Of a DNA stretch of 64,000 bases, positions 10,561-19,924 are shown in pieces. How positions within the stretch are numbered: the first letter of the stretch is position 1; each line of letters opens with the position of its first letter. Source of the DNA: Pseudoips prasinana. Lineage: Eukaryota > Arthropoda > Insecta > Lepidoptera > Nolidae. Location: NCBI GenBank assembly GCA_951640165.1, contig OX621247.1:34508001-34572000 (forward strand), read 5' to 3'. The position numbers and the translations under genes were made by a program. The notes under the pieces are model-generated. The model had not been told where the DNA came from. It did no database searches and worked only from the letters and a program-made list of their open reading frames with translations.

Positions 10561-11315
10561 CATATATCTCATACAATAATTATAAGATCATATATTATAT
10601 TATAATTTTCGATTTTTTTATATTATTGGCTGGATTATAAGCTCTGAAATATGGCAAAATGCCAATAATTCTTTTAACTATTGACGACATCTTGTGGGAT
10701 TATGAAGCATAAATATATATTTAGTTGACAAGCTACTCGTTTTACACTGTTTGTTTAGGGCAGGTTTATAACGACTGCAGATTAGCAATGGGTCATAACA
10801 TTTTAATTTTGTAGACACAGCCTAAAAGACGTGAGATTAACAAAAAGCAAGTTAATATTATGCTAATGAGTACTCTGATGAAAAAATAAACTTATAGGAA
10901 GGGAGGACTTTTGGAAAGCTAAGTCGTTAAGAGAAAATTAGGATGCAAAAAAGATTTTTTAAAGTTTTAAATATAAACTTTTGGTTGTAGAATTGGTGGA
11001 TGGATTGAATAGGAAACTAGTCCTTGCTAACGGAATTGGCGTCGTCAAAATCACGGAACAACACGTATTTAGAGTCCTGGCCACAAGCACTGCGTAAGAG
11101 TATACACGTGGTGCAGATACAAAATCCCTGTGACAAACACTGTGCGAATGTTCCGACGTACACGGTACACTGTACGGTACACTTGGCACTGTTAAATATT
11201 ACTGATCAGTTGCACTTTTTAGTATTTAGTTTTATTTCAGCCTGTTCATTAGCTTTCGATTTCACTTGTATTTAATCTCACCGTTCTGTTTCGATATTCT
11301 GCTTATAATAAATAA
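10561..11315. other. unassigned AT-rich DNA
   Basis: Overlapping short open frames near 10,960-11,275 lie on both strands and match nothing known to me. Confidence 0.45.
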
Positions 11316-11525
11316 TAATATCCTGGGACATTATTTACACGACCATCTGATCCCAAACTAAGCAGAGCTTGTACTACGGAAATTCTATTTTAATACATAC
11401 TTATATTATATAGATAGTTACACCCAGACTCAAGACAAACAGACATGTTCATGCACACAAATATCTGCCCTGACCTCCGCTCCGGCGTAAAAAGCAAGCA
11501 TTTGCCAACCACACCAGCAGGACCT
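11316..11525 (-). mobile_element. SINE-A
   Basis: Reverse complement shows the head region with TTTTTACGCCGGAG, the TTGTGTGCATGAACATGTCT block, the core GCTTAGTTTGGGATCAGATG and the GTCCCAGGATATTATT tail. The B-box region is eroded by a small deletion. Confidence 0.85.
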
Positions 11526-11549
11526 TCAAAGACAACCCTTTATTTAAGT

Positions 11550-11622
11550 TAAGCCATGTCAACGGCCTACTGGGCGGCTTGAATACCTCTGAAATCAGGG
11601 TAACCACTGCCCATAAGACTCC
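11550..11622 (-). repeat. repeat H fragment
   Basis: The reverse strand reads TGGGCAGTGGTTACCCTGAT, TTCAAGCCGCCCAGTAGGCC and a TGACATGGCTTAA-like end, the first third of H. Confidence 0.65.
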
Positions 11623-12284
11623 CCACAGACATAAGATAAAAAAAAGAATTTTAGTTCTTATTTTGAATTTATTGTCTTGGACTTTATACTCTCTTGGATT
11701 GCCTTGGACTTATCAATACTCGGAAGACTTTCTTAAATCATTAAAATAAATAATTTATGAACAGTTGTTATATCAGTTGTTAATGTAATAATTAAATTAT
11801 TCTATAATGCATGATTTAATTTATAATTTGTTAATATTTTTGTTATTCGTATTTTATTTTTCTTTTTTATTATTTTATTTTCTTGACACATTAAAGCACC
11901 TTATTAGATATAGTTTTAAGTTTGTACTTTATATTGTACCATCAGTCTGTGTGTGCAATGCCTTCTTGTAAAAACTCTCCACGAAACAGGCTCAGCCTAG
12001 TGTGGAGTGTTTTAGGTAAGACAAATTCATGTACAAATACTTTCTGCCAATAAACCTTTTTATCTTTTATCTAATAAGATTACCAGAGCTTATCAAAGAG
12101 GGGAGCAGGTTCAGTAGCCCGTTAATATTGATCTGTGTGTTGTTTTATACAAATACGTGAAAAGGTCCCAAGCTATAATTTTCCGAGCCCCAAACGCGAG
12201 AGGGTTAGTCAGTGGGAAGACCAAACACCATATCGATTGCTAAAACGTCGCCAGGTTGAGAGCTTAGCCATCAAACAGGAATAA
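11623..12284. other. unassigned; possible retroelement 3' end
   Basis: At about 11,890-12,078 a stretch ends AATAAACCTTTTTATCTTTT, like a polyadenylated 3' end, but I see no second copy. The remainder is unassigned. Confidence 0.4.
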
Positions 12285-12766
12285 TAATAATATCCTGGGA
12301 CATTATTTACACAAAGTCATCTGACCCCAAACTAAGCAGCGCTTGTACTATGGAAACCAGATAACCCAACTGGTAACCTAAATATCTAGGGACAATGTCA
12401 CACAGATCATCCTAGCCCCAAATTAAGGAAAGCTTGTACTATGGGTACCAGGCGACGATATACATACTTATATAGACAGATAAATTTTTATATACATAGA
12501 AAACATCCATGACTCAGAAACAAATATTCGAGCTCATCACACAAATATTTGCACTTACCGGGATTCAAACCAAGGACCACCAGCTTCGCAGGCAGGAACA
12601 CTACCAACTAGGCTACGGTGACCGTAAATAATAGATAATTTCACCTAGACCCAGGACAAACAGACATGTTCATGCACACAAATATCTGTCCTGGGTGGGA
12701 ATCGAACACGACCTCCGGCGTGAAAAGCAAGCATTTGCCATCCACGCCAACAGGCCCGTCAAATAT
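12285..12766 (-). mobile_element. SINE-A split by SINE-B
   Basis: The tail-side part (12,285-12,380) and the head-side part (12,625-12,766, with the TGGCAAATGCTTGCTTTTCA head) are collinear in uninterrupted SINE-A copies. A complete SINE-B lies between them, flanked on both sides by AAATA-type sequence. Confidence 0.85.
12385..12622 (-). mobile_element. SINE-B, nested in SINE-A
   Basis: Reverse complement: ACGGTCACCGTAGCCTAGTT head, GTTTGAATCCCGG B-box region, body with ATGGATGTTTTCTATGTATA, core and TCCCTAGATATT end. Same orientation as its host. Confidence 0.9.
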
Positions 12767-13039
12767 CAGCTAGCTTAGTATAAATTGGCAAAAAACGGTT
12801 TTTTTTTATTTGACGAATCTAATCAAATATTTGCTCATTTATAACATTTTAGTAAATGAAATATTTTTATTAGATAGATATTTTTTTCCAATATTGGTTA
12901 TAAAAGATATGAAACGAGATTGAAATTGAAATTACTTTAATAATAATATGTACTCAACAAAATTAGCAGCCATGTACCATCTGCTACGTAATATAAAATT
13001 TTAATATCCCGTCAAACATAAATAGTGAGAAAGAGAGAC
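12767..13039. other. unassigned AT-rich DNA
   Basis: No gene or clear repeat. Confidence 0.5.
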
Positions 13040-13051
13040 AGATCAATATCT

Positions 13052-13780
13052 TTTTTTTTACGTGGTGGAAATGTTCTAGTCGCACGTTGTGTGGGACTCG
13101 ACCCACTAAATAATAATAATGTCCTCCTAGCCGAATTTCGACCACGGCGGCCATTCTCAACAGAGATTAGCCATCTGCGCGGGACATATTATAGTGCTCA
13201 AGTGTGTGCGCAAACACAGGAGCACTTTCTATTCCATCACTATCATGCTCCGATGGGACGCCTAGCAACACGACCGGAAAGAGGTCAGGTACAGGACCGA
13301 CAGTTTTACGTGCTCTCCGAGGCACGGGGATATAATACCGCTAACTCCCAGACTTCGGACTGATGCTGAGAATTAATTCTTTTTACAGAAAAGTCCCAAA
13401 ATCACTTTTGGCCCGACCCGGGATTTGAACCCAGGACCTCGTTATCTGCGGGTGAACATGCTACCGCTAGACCAACGAGGCAGTCATAAAATCAACGACC
13501 CACTAAAACCACCACGGTAGCCAGGCTCTGGGTCCTCGTGAACGATCTCGCCAGTACCCCCGCGGAGAGGGGCCCGAATGCCACCCCCCTCCCCAGCCCG
13601 CACAGGCGCGTTTAGGCAACCTGAGCTACAACAGGTTACCTCTTCCCGTGACCGCTTATACAAGACGAGTGGGGTTTTTTTCCTCCAAACGCCAGCGGTC
13701 CCAGGGGCGGCGCCCAGCCGGGGGAAACCATCCGGGCACCGCACACTCTCTCGCGCTGGGATTAGCTCCCAGCGCCGGAG
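13052..13780 (-). mobile_element. GC-rich poly(A) retroposon K, hosting SINE-D
   Basis: AGATCAATATCT occurs at 13,040-13,051 and again at 13,781-13,792, an exact 12-bp target duplication. Between them, outside the nested SINE, lies GC-rich DNA quite unlike its surroundings. On the reverse strand it ends in A9 beside the left duplication, so it was retroposed in minus orientation. The reverse strand has an 86-residue open frame (13,744-13,484) with E-P-G-Y-R-G-G-F-S-G-S near its end. This looks like the last part of a LINE protein plus 3' UTR, perhaps R1-clade, but the parent is not proven. The 5' end carries a GCGCTGGGA hairpin. Confidence 0.7.
13111..13495 (-). mobile_element. SINE-D with 12-bp target duplication
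   Basis: Flanked by CGACCCACTAAA at 13,099-13,110 and 13,496-13,507. The reverse strand starts with the tRNA-like head TGCCTCGTTGGTCTAGCGGT and a B-box GGGTTCAAATCCC. The body contains GTCGTGTTGCTAGGCGTCCC, and the element ends AGGACATTATTATTATTTA. Confidence 0.95.
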
Positions 13781-13792
13781 AGATCAATATCT

Positions 13793-14103
13793 ATTTTAAT
13801 ATTCACTTTGAAAGTCGCTCCTAATAGTTTAATAAATAAATATTAATCAAACATTTGTAAATCCCGGGACCTGAATATTAACTTCGAAGGTCATTGAAGG
13901 GATGTCTCATGAATATTTATGAAAGGGACTTTCGTTATTAACAGATCAAAAATGGCGTTTCATTTTTAAATTGACAGCGTATTGGAGTTTGTTTAAGCTT
14001 GATTGCTCCTGAATGAGGTACTTAGGACGTTTTAATGTAAGCTATTTTTTAAGAAAAGGGTATTGTGTCTATAGGTTTGAACTTTTAAGCCTAAGTCGTA
14101 TAT
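13793..14103. other. unassigned AT-rich DNA
   Basis: No gene or recognised repeat. Confidence 0.5.
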
Positions 14104-14182
14104 TGACGGGCCTATTGGCGTGGTTGCCAAAAGGCTTGCTTTTCACGCCGGAGGTCGTGGGTTCGATTCCCACCCAGGACGG

Positions 14183-14246
14183 ATATTTGTGTGCATGAAC
14201 AAGTCTGTTTGTCAGGACAAACAGACTTGTTCATGCACACAAATAT
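14183..14246. repeat. perfect 31-bp inverted repeat, 2-nt loop
   Basis: Arm ATATTTGTGTGCATGAACAA... (14,183-14,213) is followed by AG and its exact reverse complement (14,216-14,246). Confidence 0.95.
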
Positions 14247-14251
14247 CGTGC

Positions 14252-14295
14252 ATACAAATTACACCCAGACTCAGGAGTCTGGGTGTAATTTGTAT
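14252..14295. repeat. perfect 21-bp inverted repeat, 2-nt loop
   Basis: Arm ATACAAATTACACCCAGACT plus C, loop AG, then the exact reverse complement. It lies in the same SINE-A copy as the 31-bp hairpin just upstream. Confidence 0.95.
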
Positions 14296-14610
14296 ATACA
14301 ATAAGTATGTATTTACAAAAGAAAAGTAGTATATGTAGTATATCAGTTATCTGGTTTCCCTAGTACAAGCTCTGCTTACTTTGGGATCAGATGGCCTTGT
14401 GTCTACAATGTCCCATGATATTATTTTGGTATGTCTGACACTAATGCACCGAAATAAATAGGCTTTATTGAGTTATGTCGATAAAATTCGTAGGCCTTTG
14501 TGTCAGGGCAGACTCAAAGACACAGTCGAAGGGGTCTAAGCTGTCTACCATTTCTAACGGTCAATTAGCTCTCTTACTAATATAACTAGTTTGTAGGCTA
14601 TTTACTTATA

Positions 14611-15003
14611 CAGGGTGGCCGAGGATTTGACGTTCAAACGCAAAATGTTGTATCCGAATCATAAACCATAATCTCCACATTTTAATTTAGTTTTGATACA
14701 TTGAAAATTTAAGAACTTTCAAAAAAATTCTAAGTCAGTTCTGAAATGATTAGATAAACGATACTTTTTAGGGTGTTACGTTTAATTATGCTAATTAGTT
14801 ATCACAAAAAAAAAATGAACCAGAAATGTTCAACAGAACGAGCAAAAACTGATGTCAGGTAAAATTTACGAAAAAAAATCATCAAAAAAATTATATCTCG
14901 AAAACTACGCCAAATCGTAGAACATACATGGGGGTGATTCGGATACTCCTCATCATAAAGTATCTAAATTTTGCGTTTGAACGTCAACTCCTCGGCCACC
15001 GTG
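14611..15003. mobile_element. non-autonomous TIR element with TA duplication
   Basis: Left end CAGGGTGGCCGAGG and right end CCTCGGCCACCGTG are inverted repeats, continuing into TTGACGTTCAAACGCAAAAT on both sides. It is flanked by TA (14,609-14,610 and 15,004-15,005). The TA target and TIRs fit a Tc1/mariner-type MITE. No open frame. Confidence 0.85.
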
Positions 15004-15039
15004 TATAAGACGACTTTAGCTCTTTCCTGCTTCTGTCTT

Positions 15040-15260
15040 GTAAGTTGCTCTAGTTGTTAGTGACCTTGACTGCTAAACTAGGGCTTGTGGGTTCGTTCCC
15101 CACCCGGGACATTGAAGTATCTGGAATTGATGAATAAAAGTATCTATTTAGATACAAAAATCTGAGGCATATGTAGTATGCGATACGTAGTATATCACTT
15201 ATCTGATTTCTATAGTACAAGCTCTGCGTTTGGGATTAGATGGCCGTATGTAAATTAATT
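15040..15260 (+). mobile_element. SINE-L, diverged
   Basis: tRNA-like head CTAGTTGTTAGTGACCTTGA with B-box GGGTTCGTTCCCC, body, then TATAGTACAAGCTCTGCGTT core. The tail is decayed. Confidence 0.65.
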
Positions 15261-15283
15261 TACATATTTTCTCTCTATTCTAA

Positions 15284-17406
15284 TTACCTTAGGTGGATTT
15301 CGATGGTTAACTGGACTATATAATAATAATAGCCAACAGGTTCGCAAATGTCGAAGGAGTCTCTCCGCTGCCTGGATTGACTATAAGAAGGCATATGATT
15401 CGGTGCCCCATACATGGTTAAGACGGGTACTAGAGTTGTATAAAGTTGATGCAGCTCTATGCGCCTTTCTTACCTCGTGTATGGGACAGTGGACCACGGT
15501 TCTCCGTCTTTCAGGAACCGGAGTGACTTCTTCGATATCCGAACCTATAAGGATTGAGTGAGGCATATTCCAGGGTGACAGTTTGAGTCCCTTGTGGTTT
15601 TGCCTGGCCTTGAATCCTCTGAGCGCTGTGCTGAGGGATTCCGGGTTAGGCTATCGGTTGCGGAGAGGGGGTGAGACCATTTCTTATCTTCTGTATCTGG
15701 ATGACCTCAAGTTATATGTTCCGAATAAACCAAACTTGATATCCCTACTAAACCTCACAGAAAGATTTAGCAGTGATATTGGAATGGAATTCGGTGTAGA
15801 TAAATGTGCGGTCATACATGTACAGAGGGGTAGAGTTGTAAATTCTGATAATTTACAACTCACCGAGAGTATGACTCTCAGATCCCTCTCTGAAACTGAA
15901 ACCTACAAATACCTTGGTATGTCTGAGTGTCTAAATATCCCAGATGGGGACATTAAGCAGTTGGTGAAGGAACGCTTCTTTAACCGCTTGACAAAAGTAC
16001 TGAAAAGTCTATTGTCAGGTGGTAATAAAGTGCGTGCTTTCAACGGCTGGGTAATGCCTCTACTGGTTTACACCTTCGGCATACTAAGGTGGACTCAAAC
16101 TGAGTAAGATGCCCTGGATCGAAAAGTCCGGAAACGCCTAACGACGTACCGTATGCACCATCCACACTCTTCACGAATGAGATTGTATATCCCACGGAAG
16201 TGTGGGGGTCGAGGCTTCCTCAATGCCAAGAACCTACACAACCGTGAGGTGTGCAATCTCAGGGAATATTTCCTTGGTGTTGAGTGTTGGATGCATCAAG
16301 ACGTCGCCGCCGTTGACAACGGACTCACGCCACTCTCCTTGGCTAAAGAAGACTGGAGAAAGCCTTACGTACTTAGCACTCGGGATCGAATTGACGTATG
16401 GAAGAGCAAGGTGCTTCATGGTAGGTTCCACCAGGCCCTACATAGTGCTCATGTGGACTTACAAGCATCTGTGGCCTGGCTACGTTTTGGTGACCTATTT
16501 GGGGAAACTGAAGGTTTTGCTTGTGTAATTGCTGATGAAGTTGTCAAGACAAGGAACTATCGGAAGCACATCTTCAAGGACGGTACCATAAACATTTGTC
16601 GGGCGTGTCACCGTCCCGGAGAGTCCATCAGACACATTGTTTCCGGTTGTTCCTATCTTGCCAACGGCGAGTACTTGCACAGGCATAACCAAGTTGCCAG
16701 GATTATCCACCAGCAGCTTGCTCTTCGGTATGGTCTTGTAGATTCCGAAGCAAGTAGGAACCAGTTCTCGATAGCGGTTGTGCCAAGCTCTACTGGGACC
16801 GGTCTATCATTACAGACAGGACTATTGTTGCCAATAAGCCTGATATCGTTTTGGTAGACCGGTTGGAGCGCCGGGCATTTATTGTTGATATCACTGTCCC
16901 AGTTGACGATAACCTCGTAAGAGCCGACACTGACAAGTTGTCAAAATACTTGGATTTGGTTCACGAGGTTACCGCCATGTGGGATGTGGACTCAACAATA
17001 ATTGTCCCGATAGTCGTCTCCGTAAACGGTCTCATAGCGAAGAGCCTCGACCAACATCTAAAGAGGCTTTCGCTAGATCACTGGGTCAAGGGTCGGATAC
17101 AAAAGGCTGCAATAATGGGAACGGCACGCATTGTGAGGAGGTTCCTTACTCTGTCGCCCTGACCACCGGCGGCTTGGGCGTCAAACCTCGCCGCTGGAGG
17201 ACCTCTATTTTTTACATATTTATTTATATAAATTGTTATCTTTTTTGTTTCAATTTTATAGATATAAATATGTTAAAAATAACGTATAAATAATATACGC
17301 ATAAATAATGAACTTTAATAAATAATTTGAAATAATAATAATACCCAGGATATTATTATTATTATTTATGACATTGTCCAGTTAAACACCGAAAGCCTCC
17401 TAAGGT
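15284..17406. mobile_element. TIR element interrupted by R4-b
   Basis: The left flank of the R4 fragment (15,284-15,330) and the right flank (17,352-17,406) are inverted repeats. Both contain TTAACTGGAC, read outward to inward after TACCTTAGG and a TTTCG block, and both run into (TAA)n at the R4 junctions. This suggests a small hairpin element with a TAA-rich centre that R4 used as its target. Confidence 0.6.
15331..17342 (+). pseudogene. R4/Dong-clade LINE R4-b, 5'-truncated, broken
   Basis: This is the C-terminal half of a single-ORF non-LTR retrotransposon that once encoded reverse transcriptase and a restriction-like endonuclease. The frame enters in the RT domain just before W-I-D-Y-K-K-A-Y-D-S-V-P-H. 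It then carries G-I-F-Q-G-D-S-L, the catalytic Y-L-D-D-L-K, Y-K-Y-L-G-M, a C-R-A-C-H...R-H-I-V-S-G-C zinc knuckle, and the endonuclease motif K-P-D-I-V with downstream D. Lesions: TGA at 15,559-15,561 (R to stop, CpG-type), TAA at 16,105-16,107, and an indel near 16,748-16,757 that shifts the frame. The final frame ends at 17,162. TAA repeats lie at both junctions (15,322-15,331 and 17,330-17,343). By eye it is about 60-65% identical in protein to R4-a, so it is another subfamily. Confidence 0.85.
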
Positions 17407-17515
17407 AAGTAAAGATTAAGTTTCTAATAAGTGTCACGTATGAGTTTGATCTAAATTTATATAGGCACGTTTTTATATTATTCTGAACGACAAAACAACG
17501 TGTAGCTATCATAGT

Positions 17516-17745
17516 GTCAGCCGAATGCCACCGCTGGACAAAAACCTCCCCAAAAAAATCCACCAAGGATATGCCATAATCATCATGTTTGGCAGACGGG
17601 TTGGCGATCGCCGTATGATGCATAGAGATACATAGAGAGAAGCCCGTTCTCTCAGAGATACTTAATCCCTCGGGACTTCTTTACGCCCCCACAGGATGAG
17701 ATGGGGTGGTGATATTCACACAAGCTAGCTACTACCACTATTAGT
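17516..17745 (+). repeat. interspersed repeat F
   Basis: Shares the CGCTGGACAAAAACCTCCCC start, the GGCAGACGGGTTGGCGATCG block and the ACAGGATGAGATGGGGTGGT end with the copy at 24,357. The start, reversed, looks like an RTE-type tail (GTCCAGC-GTGG), so it may be another RTE-derived sequence. Confidence 0.7.
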
Positions 17746-18041
17746 CACACACAATATCGCAACCATACAACACATAAACTATCGTTTTTCCAATTACATT
17801 TGCGCAAACGAAAAACAGCGAAGACTTTTCCGGCGTGCTCGCAGATTTTAAAAGCTTCGACCAGCTAGCCGAAGTTCCATCGTAAATCAGGGCACTAGAG
17901 ATTTATATGTCAACTTTGTTTGCACCTGTTGAACTGTCAACTTTTATTTGCTATGCACGAGTTGAGTAGAAAATATTGGAAGTTTTAGACTTATTTAAAA
18001 TGAATTGTATATATATTTAAGTGCGGTTGGGAATCAAATCC
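17746..18041. other. unassigned DNA
   Basis: No gene or clear repeat. Confidence 0.5.
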
Positions 18042-18174
18042 ATGTACACAGCCAGCACATCCAGCTACCCCAATTTTTTATAGTTTTTCAACTTTATCAC
18101 ATAAGCATAAGGTTCACTTTCAATTGGTGAAATTTGACAGGTTGGGGTAGCTTGATGTGCTGGCGTCTGTACGT
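18042..18174. mobile_element. MITE family M, 133 bp
   Basis: Left GTACACAGCCAGCACATCCA continuing AGCTACCCCAA is inverted at the right as TTGGGGTAGCTTGATGTGCT then GGCGTCTGTAC. The same ends occur at 38,090-38,223. Confidence 0.9.
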
Positions 18175-18724
18175 GAACTGATTTACCGCTGCAGAATGAT
18201 TTTTGGACTTGAATCTATTAGATTCCCCATTATCTTATCGTAACGTTGATGCTTAAAGATTTCTTATGACCTTCTACCGAAAAGATCTAAGATGGCTTGT
18301 ATAGCAATACTCAAATGGAACCATTACCAAGAAATGGCGCTTTTTAAATTATTATTTTCAGAATTATTTCATAAACATTGGTTTTTATAGTAAACATGAT
18401 TCAGATATGTTTGAAATGAGTTTTCCAAATTTAAGTACTTGTAGGAAATGAAGATACAATATTCACGATCAAATAATCGATTTGTACCTAGAATTAATTA
18501 TATAAAGTTAATTTGTTATACTGCAATTCATGGATATAAGACAGCAAAAGCGGTTTATTTCTGTGCATCTTTGTGCTTTGAGACGTGGGCAACTTAAGCT
18601 GTCGTTCCCGGACCGAAGCACCGTTCTCTCGGCGAATTTCGAAGCTCTCTGAGTTGCGAAATGAACACTAGATATAAGAATCTCACAGTTAGACATCTAG
18701 GCGCATGTTCAGTTTATTGTCGAA
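18175..18724. other. unassigned DNA
   Basis: No named gene. A GC-richer patch at 18,540-18,670 is probably an old repeat with no second copy here. Confidence 0.45.
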
Positions 18725-18815
18725 GTGGTTTATTTCCGAGTATCTCCGTGCTACGGAGGGCACGTTATTGGCATCGTTTTGGTCATTTGTCTACAATCGT
18801 TAAGCCTAACTACTA
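18725..18815 (-). repeat. repeat H fragment
   Basis: TTTCCGAGTATCTCCGTGCT followed by ACGGAGGGCAC matches the middle of H in reverse. Confidence 0.6.
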
Positions 18816-18883
18816 AGAAGATTACTATAGAATAATAAATATACATTTTACAATGTTGTATGATTATAATAATATTATAACTG

Positions 18884-19206
18884 CCTCTTTGGTCTACCGG
18901 TAGCGTGTTCAACCGCAGATAATTAGGTCCTGGGTTCAAATCTCGGGTCGGGCCAAAAAGTGATTTTGGGATTTTTCAGTAAAAATAAAATTTTTAGTAT
19001 CAGCCCTAAGTCTGAGAGTTGGCGGTATTACTCCCCCAGGCTTCGGAGAGTACGTAAAGCCATCGGTCGTGTACTTGATCTCTTTCCGGTCGTGTTGCTA
19101 GTCGTCCCATCGGATCATCAGAGTGATAGAATAGAAAGTGCCCTTGTGTTTGCGCACGCACTTGTGCACTATAATATGTCCTGCGCAAATTCGGTCGGGA
19201 GGACAT
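18884..19206 (+). mobile_element. SINE-D whose (ATT)n tail hosts R4-a
   Basis: tRNA-like head TGCCTCTTTGGTCTACCGGT, B-box GGGTTCAAATCTC, body with GGTCGTGTTGCTAGTCGTCC, end GGAGGACATTATATTATATT. The TAA-rich tail runs directly into the 3' end of R4-a. Confidence 0.9.
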
Positions 19207-19351
19207 TATATTATATTATTATTATCATTTATTCATATATATTTCTTATTAAATACATTTTAAAATATATAAAAAACAGAAATATACATTTTAAAATATA
19301 AAAAATAGGATTTGCAACCGGCAGCAGGAACAGGGTCTATGCTACCGGAGG

Positions 19352-19924
19352 TTACGACTCTAGAGACAGGAACCTCCTGACAATGCGAGCCGTGTCCAAA
19401 AGCACCGCTTTTTGGATCTTGTTCTTGACCCAACCGCCTAGCGTCAGCCTCTTTAGGTGTTTTTCGAGGCTCTTTGCTATTAATCCATTAGCAGAAACGA
19501 CTATCGGTACAATGATAGCTGAGTCAACATGCCACATGCTGACAATCTCCCGCGCAAGATCCAAATATTTAATTTCTTTTTCTTTTTCAGCCTTCAAAAG
19601 ATTTTCATCATGCGGGATGGTAACATCAACCATCACTGTGCAGCGTTTTTGTCGATCTATCATTACAATATCAGGTTTGATGGCAATCACAGTCCTGTCT
19701 GTAATGATAGATCGATCCCAGTATAACGTGATAGTACCATTATCCAGAACTAGCGCAGGTGCATACCTGTAATAAGGCACCTCTGAAGCTACAAGGCCAT
19801 GTCGCAGAGCAAGTTGTTGATGAATAATCCTGGCTACGAGGTTGTGTCTGTGCAAATATTCACACAATATGTCTGAGGGATTCACCGGGGCGATGACATG
19901 CTCGACAAACATCGTTTGTGCCAT
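19352..19924 (-). CDS. R4-a restriction-like endonuclease region (frameshifted C-terminus)
   Basis: This frame carries the C-terminal part of the R4-a polyprotein. The clade-typical E-Y-L-H-R-H-N-L-V-A-R-I-I-H segment is followed by L-Y-W-D-R-S-I-I-T-D and by K-P-D-I-V with a downstream D, the active-site pattern of the restriction-like endonuclease that nicks the target DNA. It ends at 19,352 with R-I-V-R-R-F-L-S. It is out of frame with the upstream RT ORF, and the listed start lies inside the zinc-knuckle region, so it is not an independent gene. Compared with R4-b about 26 nt are missing at the junction near 19,862. Confidence 0.85.
   Translation of the reverse strand: MAQTMFVEHVIAPVNPSDILCEYLHRHNLVARIIHQQLALRHGLVASEVPYYRYAPALVLDNGTITLYWDRSIITDRTVIAIKPDIVMIDRQKRCTVMVDVTIPHDENLLKAEKEKEIKYLDLAREIVSMWHVDSAIIVPIVVSANGLIAKSLEKHLKRLTLGGWVKNKIQKAVLLDTARIVRRFLSLES

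Larger units (their letters stand above)
14104..14425 (+). mobile_element. SINE-A with two internal fold-back duplications
   Basis: Head TTGACGGGCCTATTGGCGTG with B-box GGGTTCGATTCCC, then two perfect short-loop inverted duplications, then the regular body, the core GCTTACTTTGGGATCAGATG and the CCCATGATATTATT tail. Confidence 0.9.

Noticed and set aside
13484..13744. 86-residue GC-rich open frame as a host gene
   Set aside because: It lies within retroposon K, bounded by target duplications and interrupted by SINE-D. At most it is a LINE C-terminus.
16153..16857. Two or three separate genes in R4-b
   Set aside because: The pieces align end to end with the single R4-a polyprotein; they are one broken ORF.
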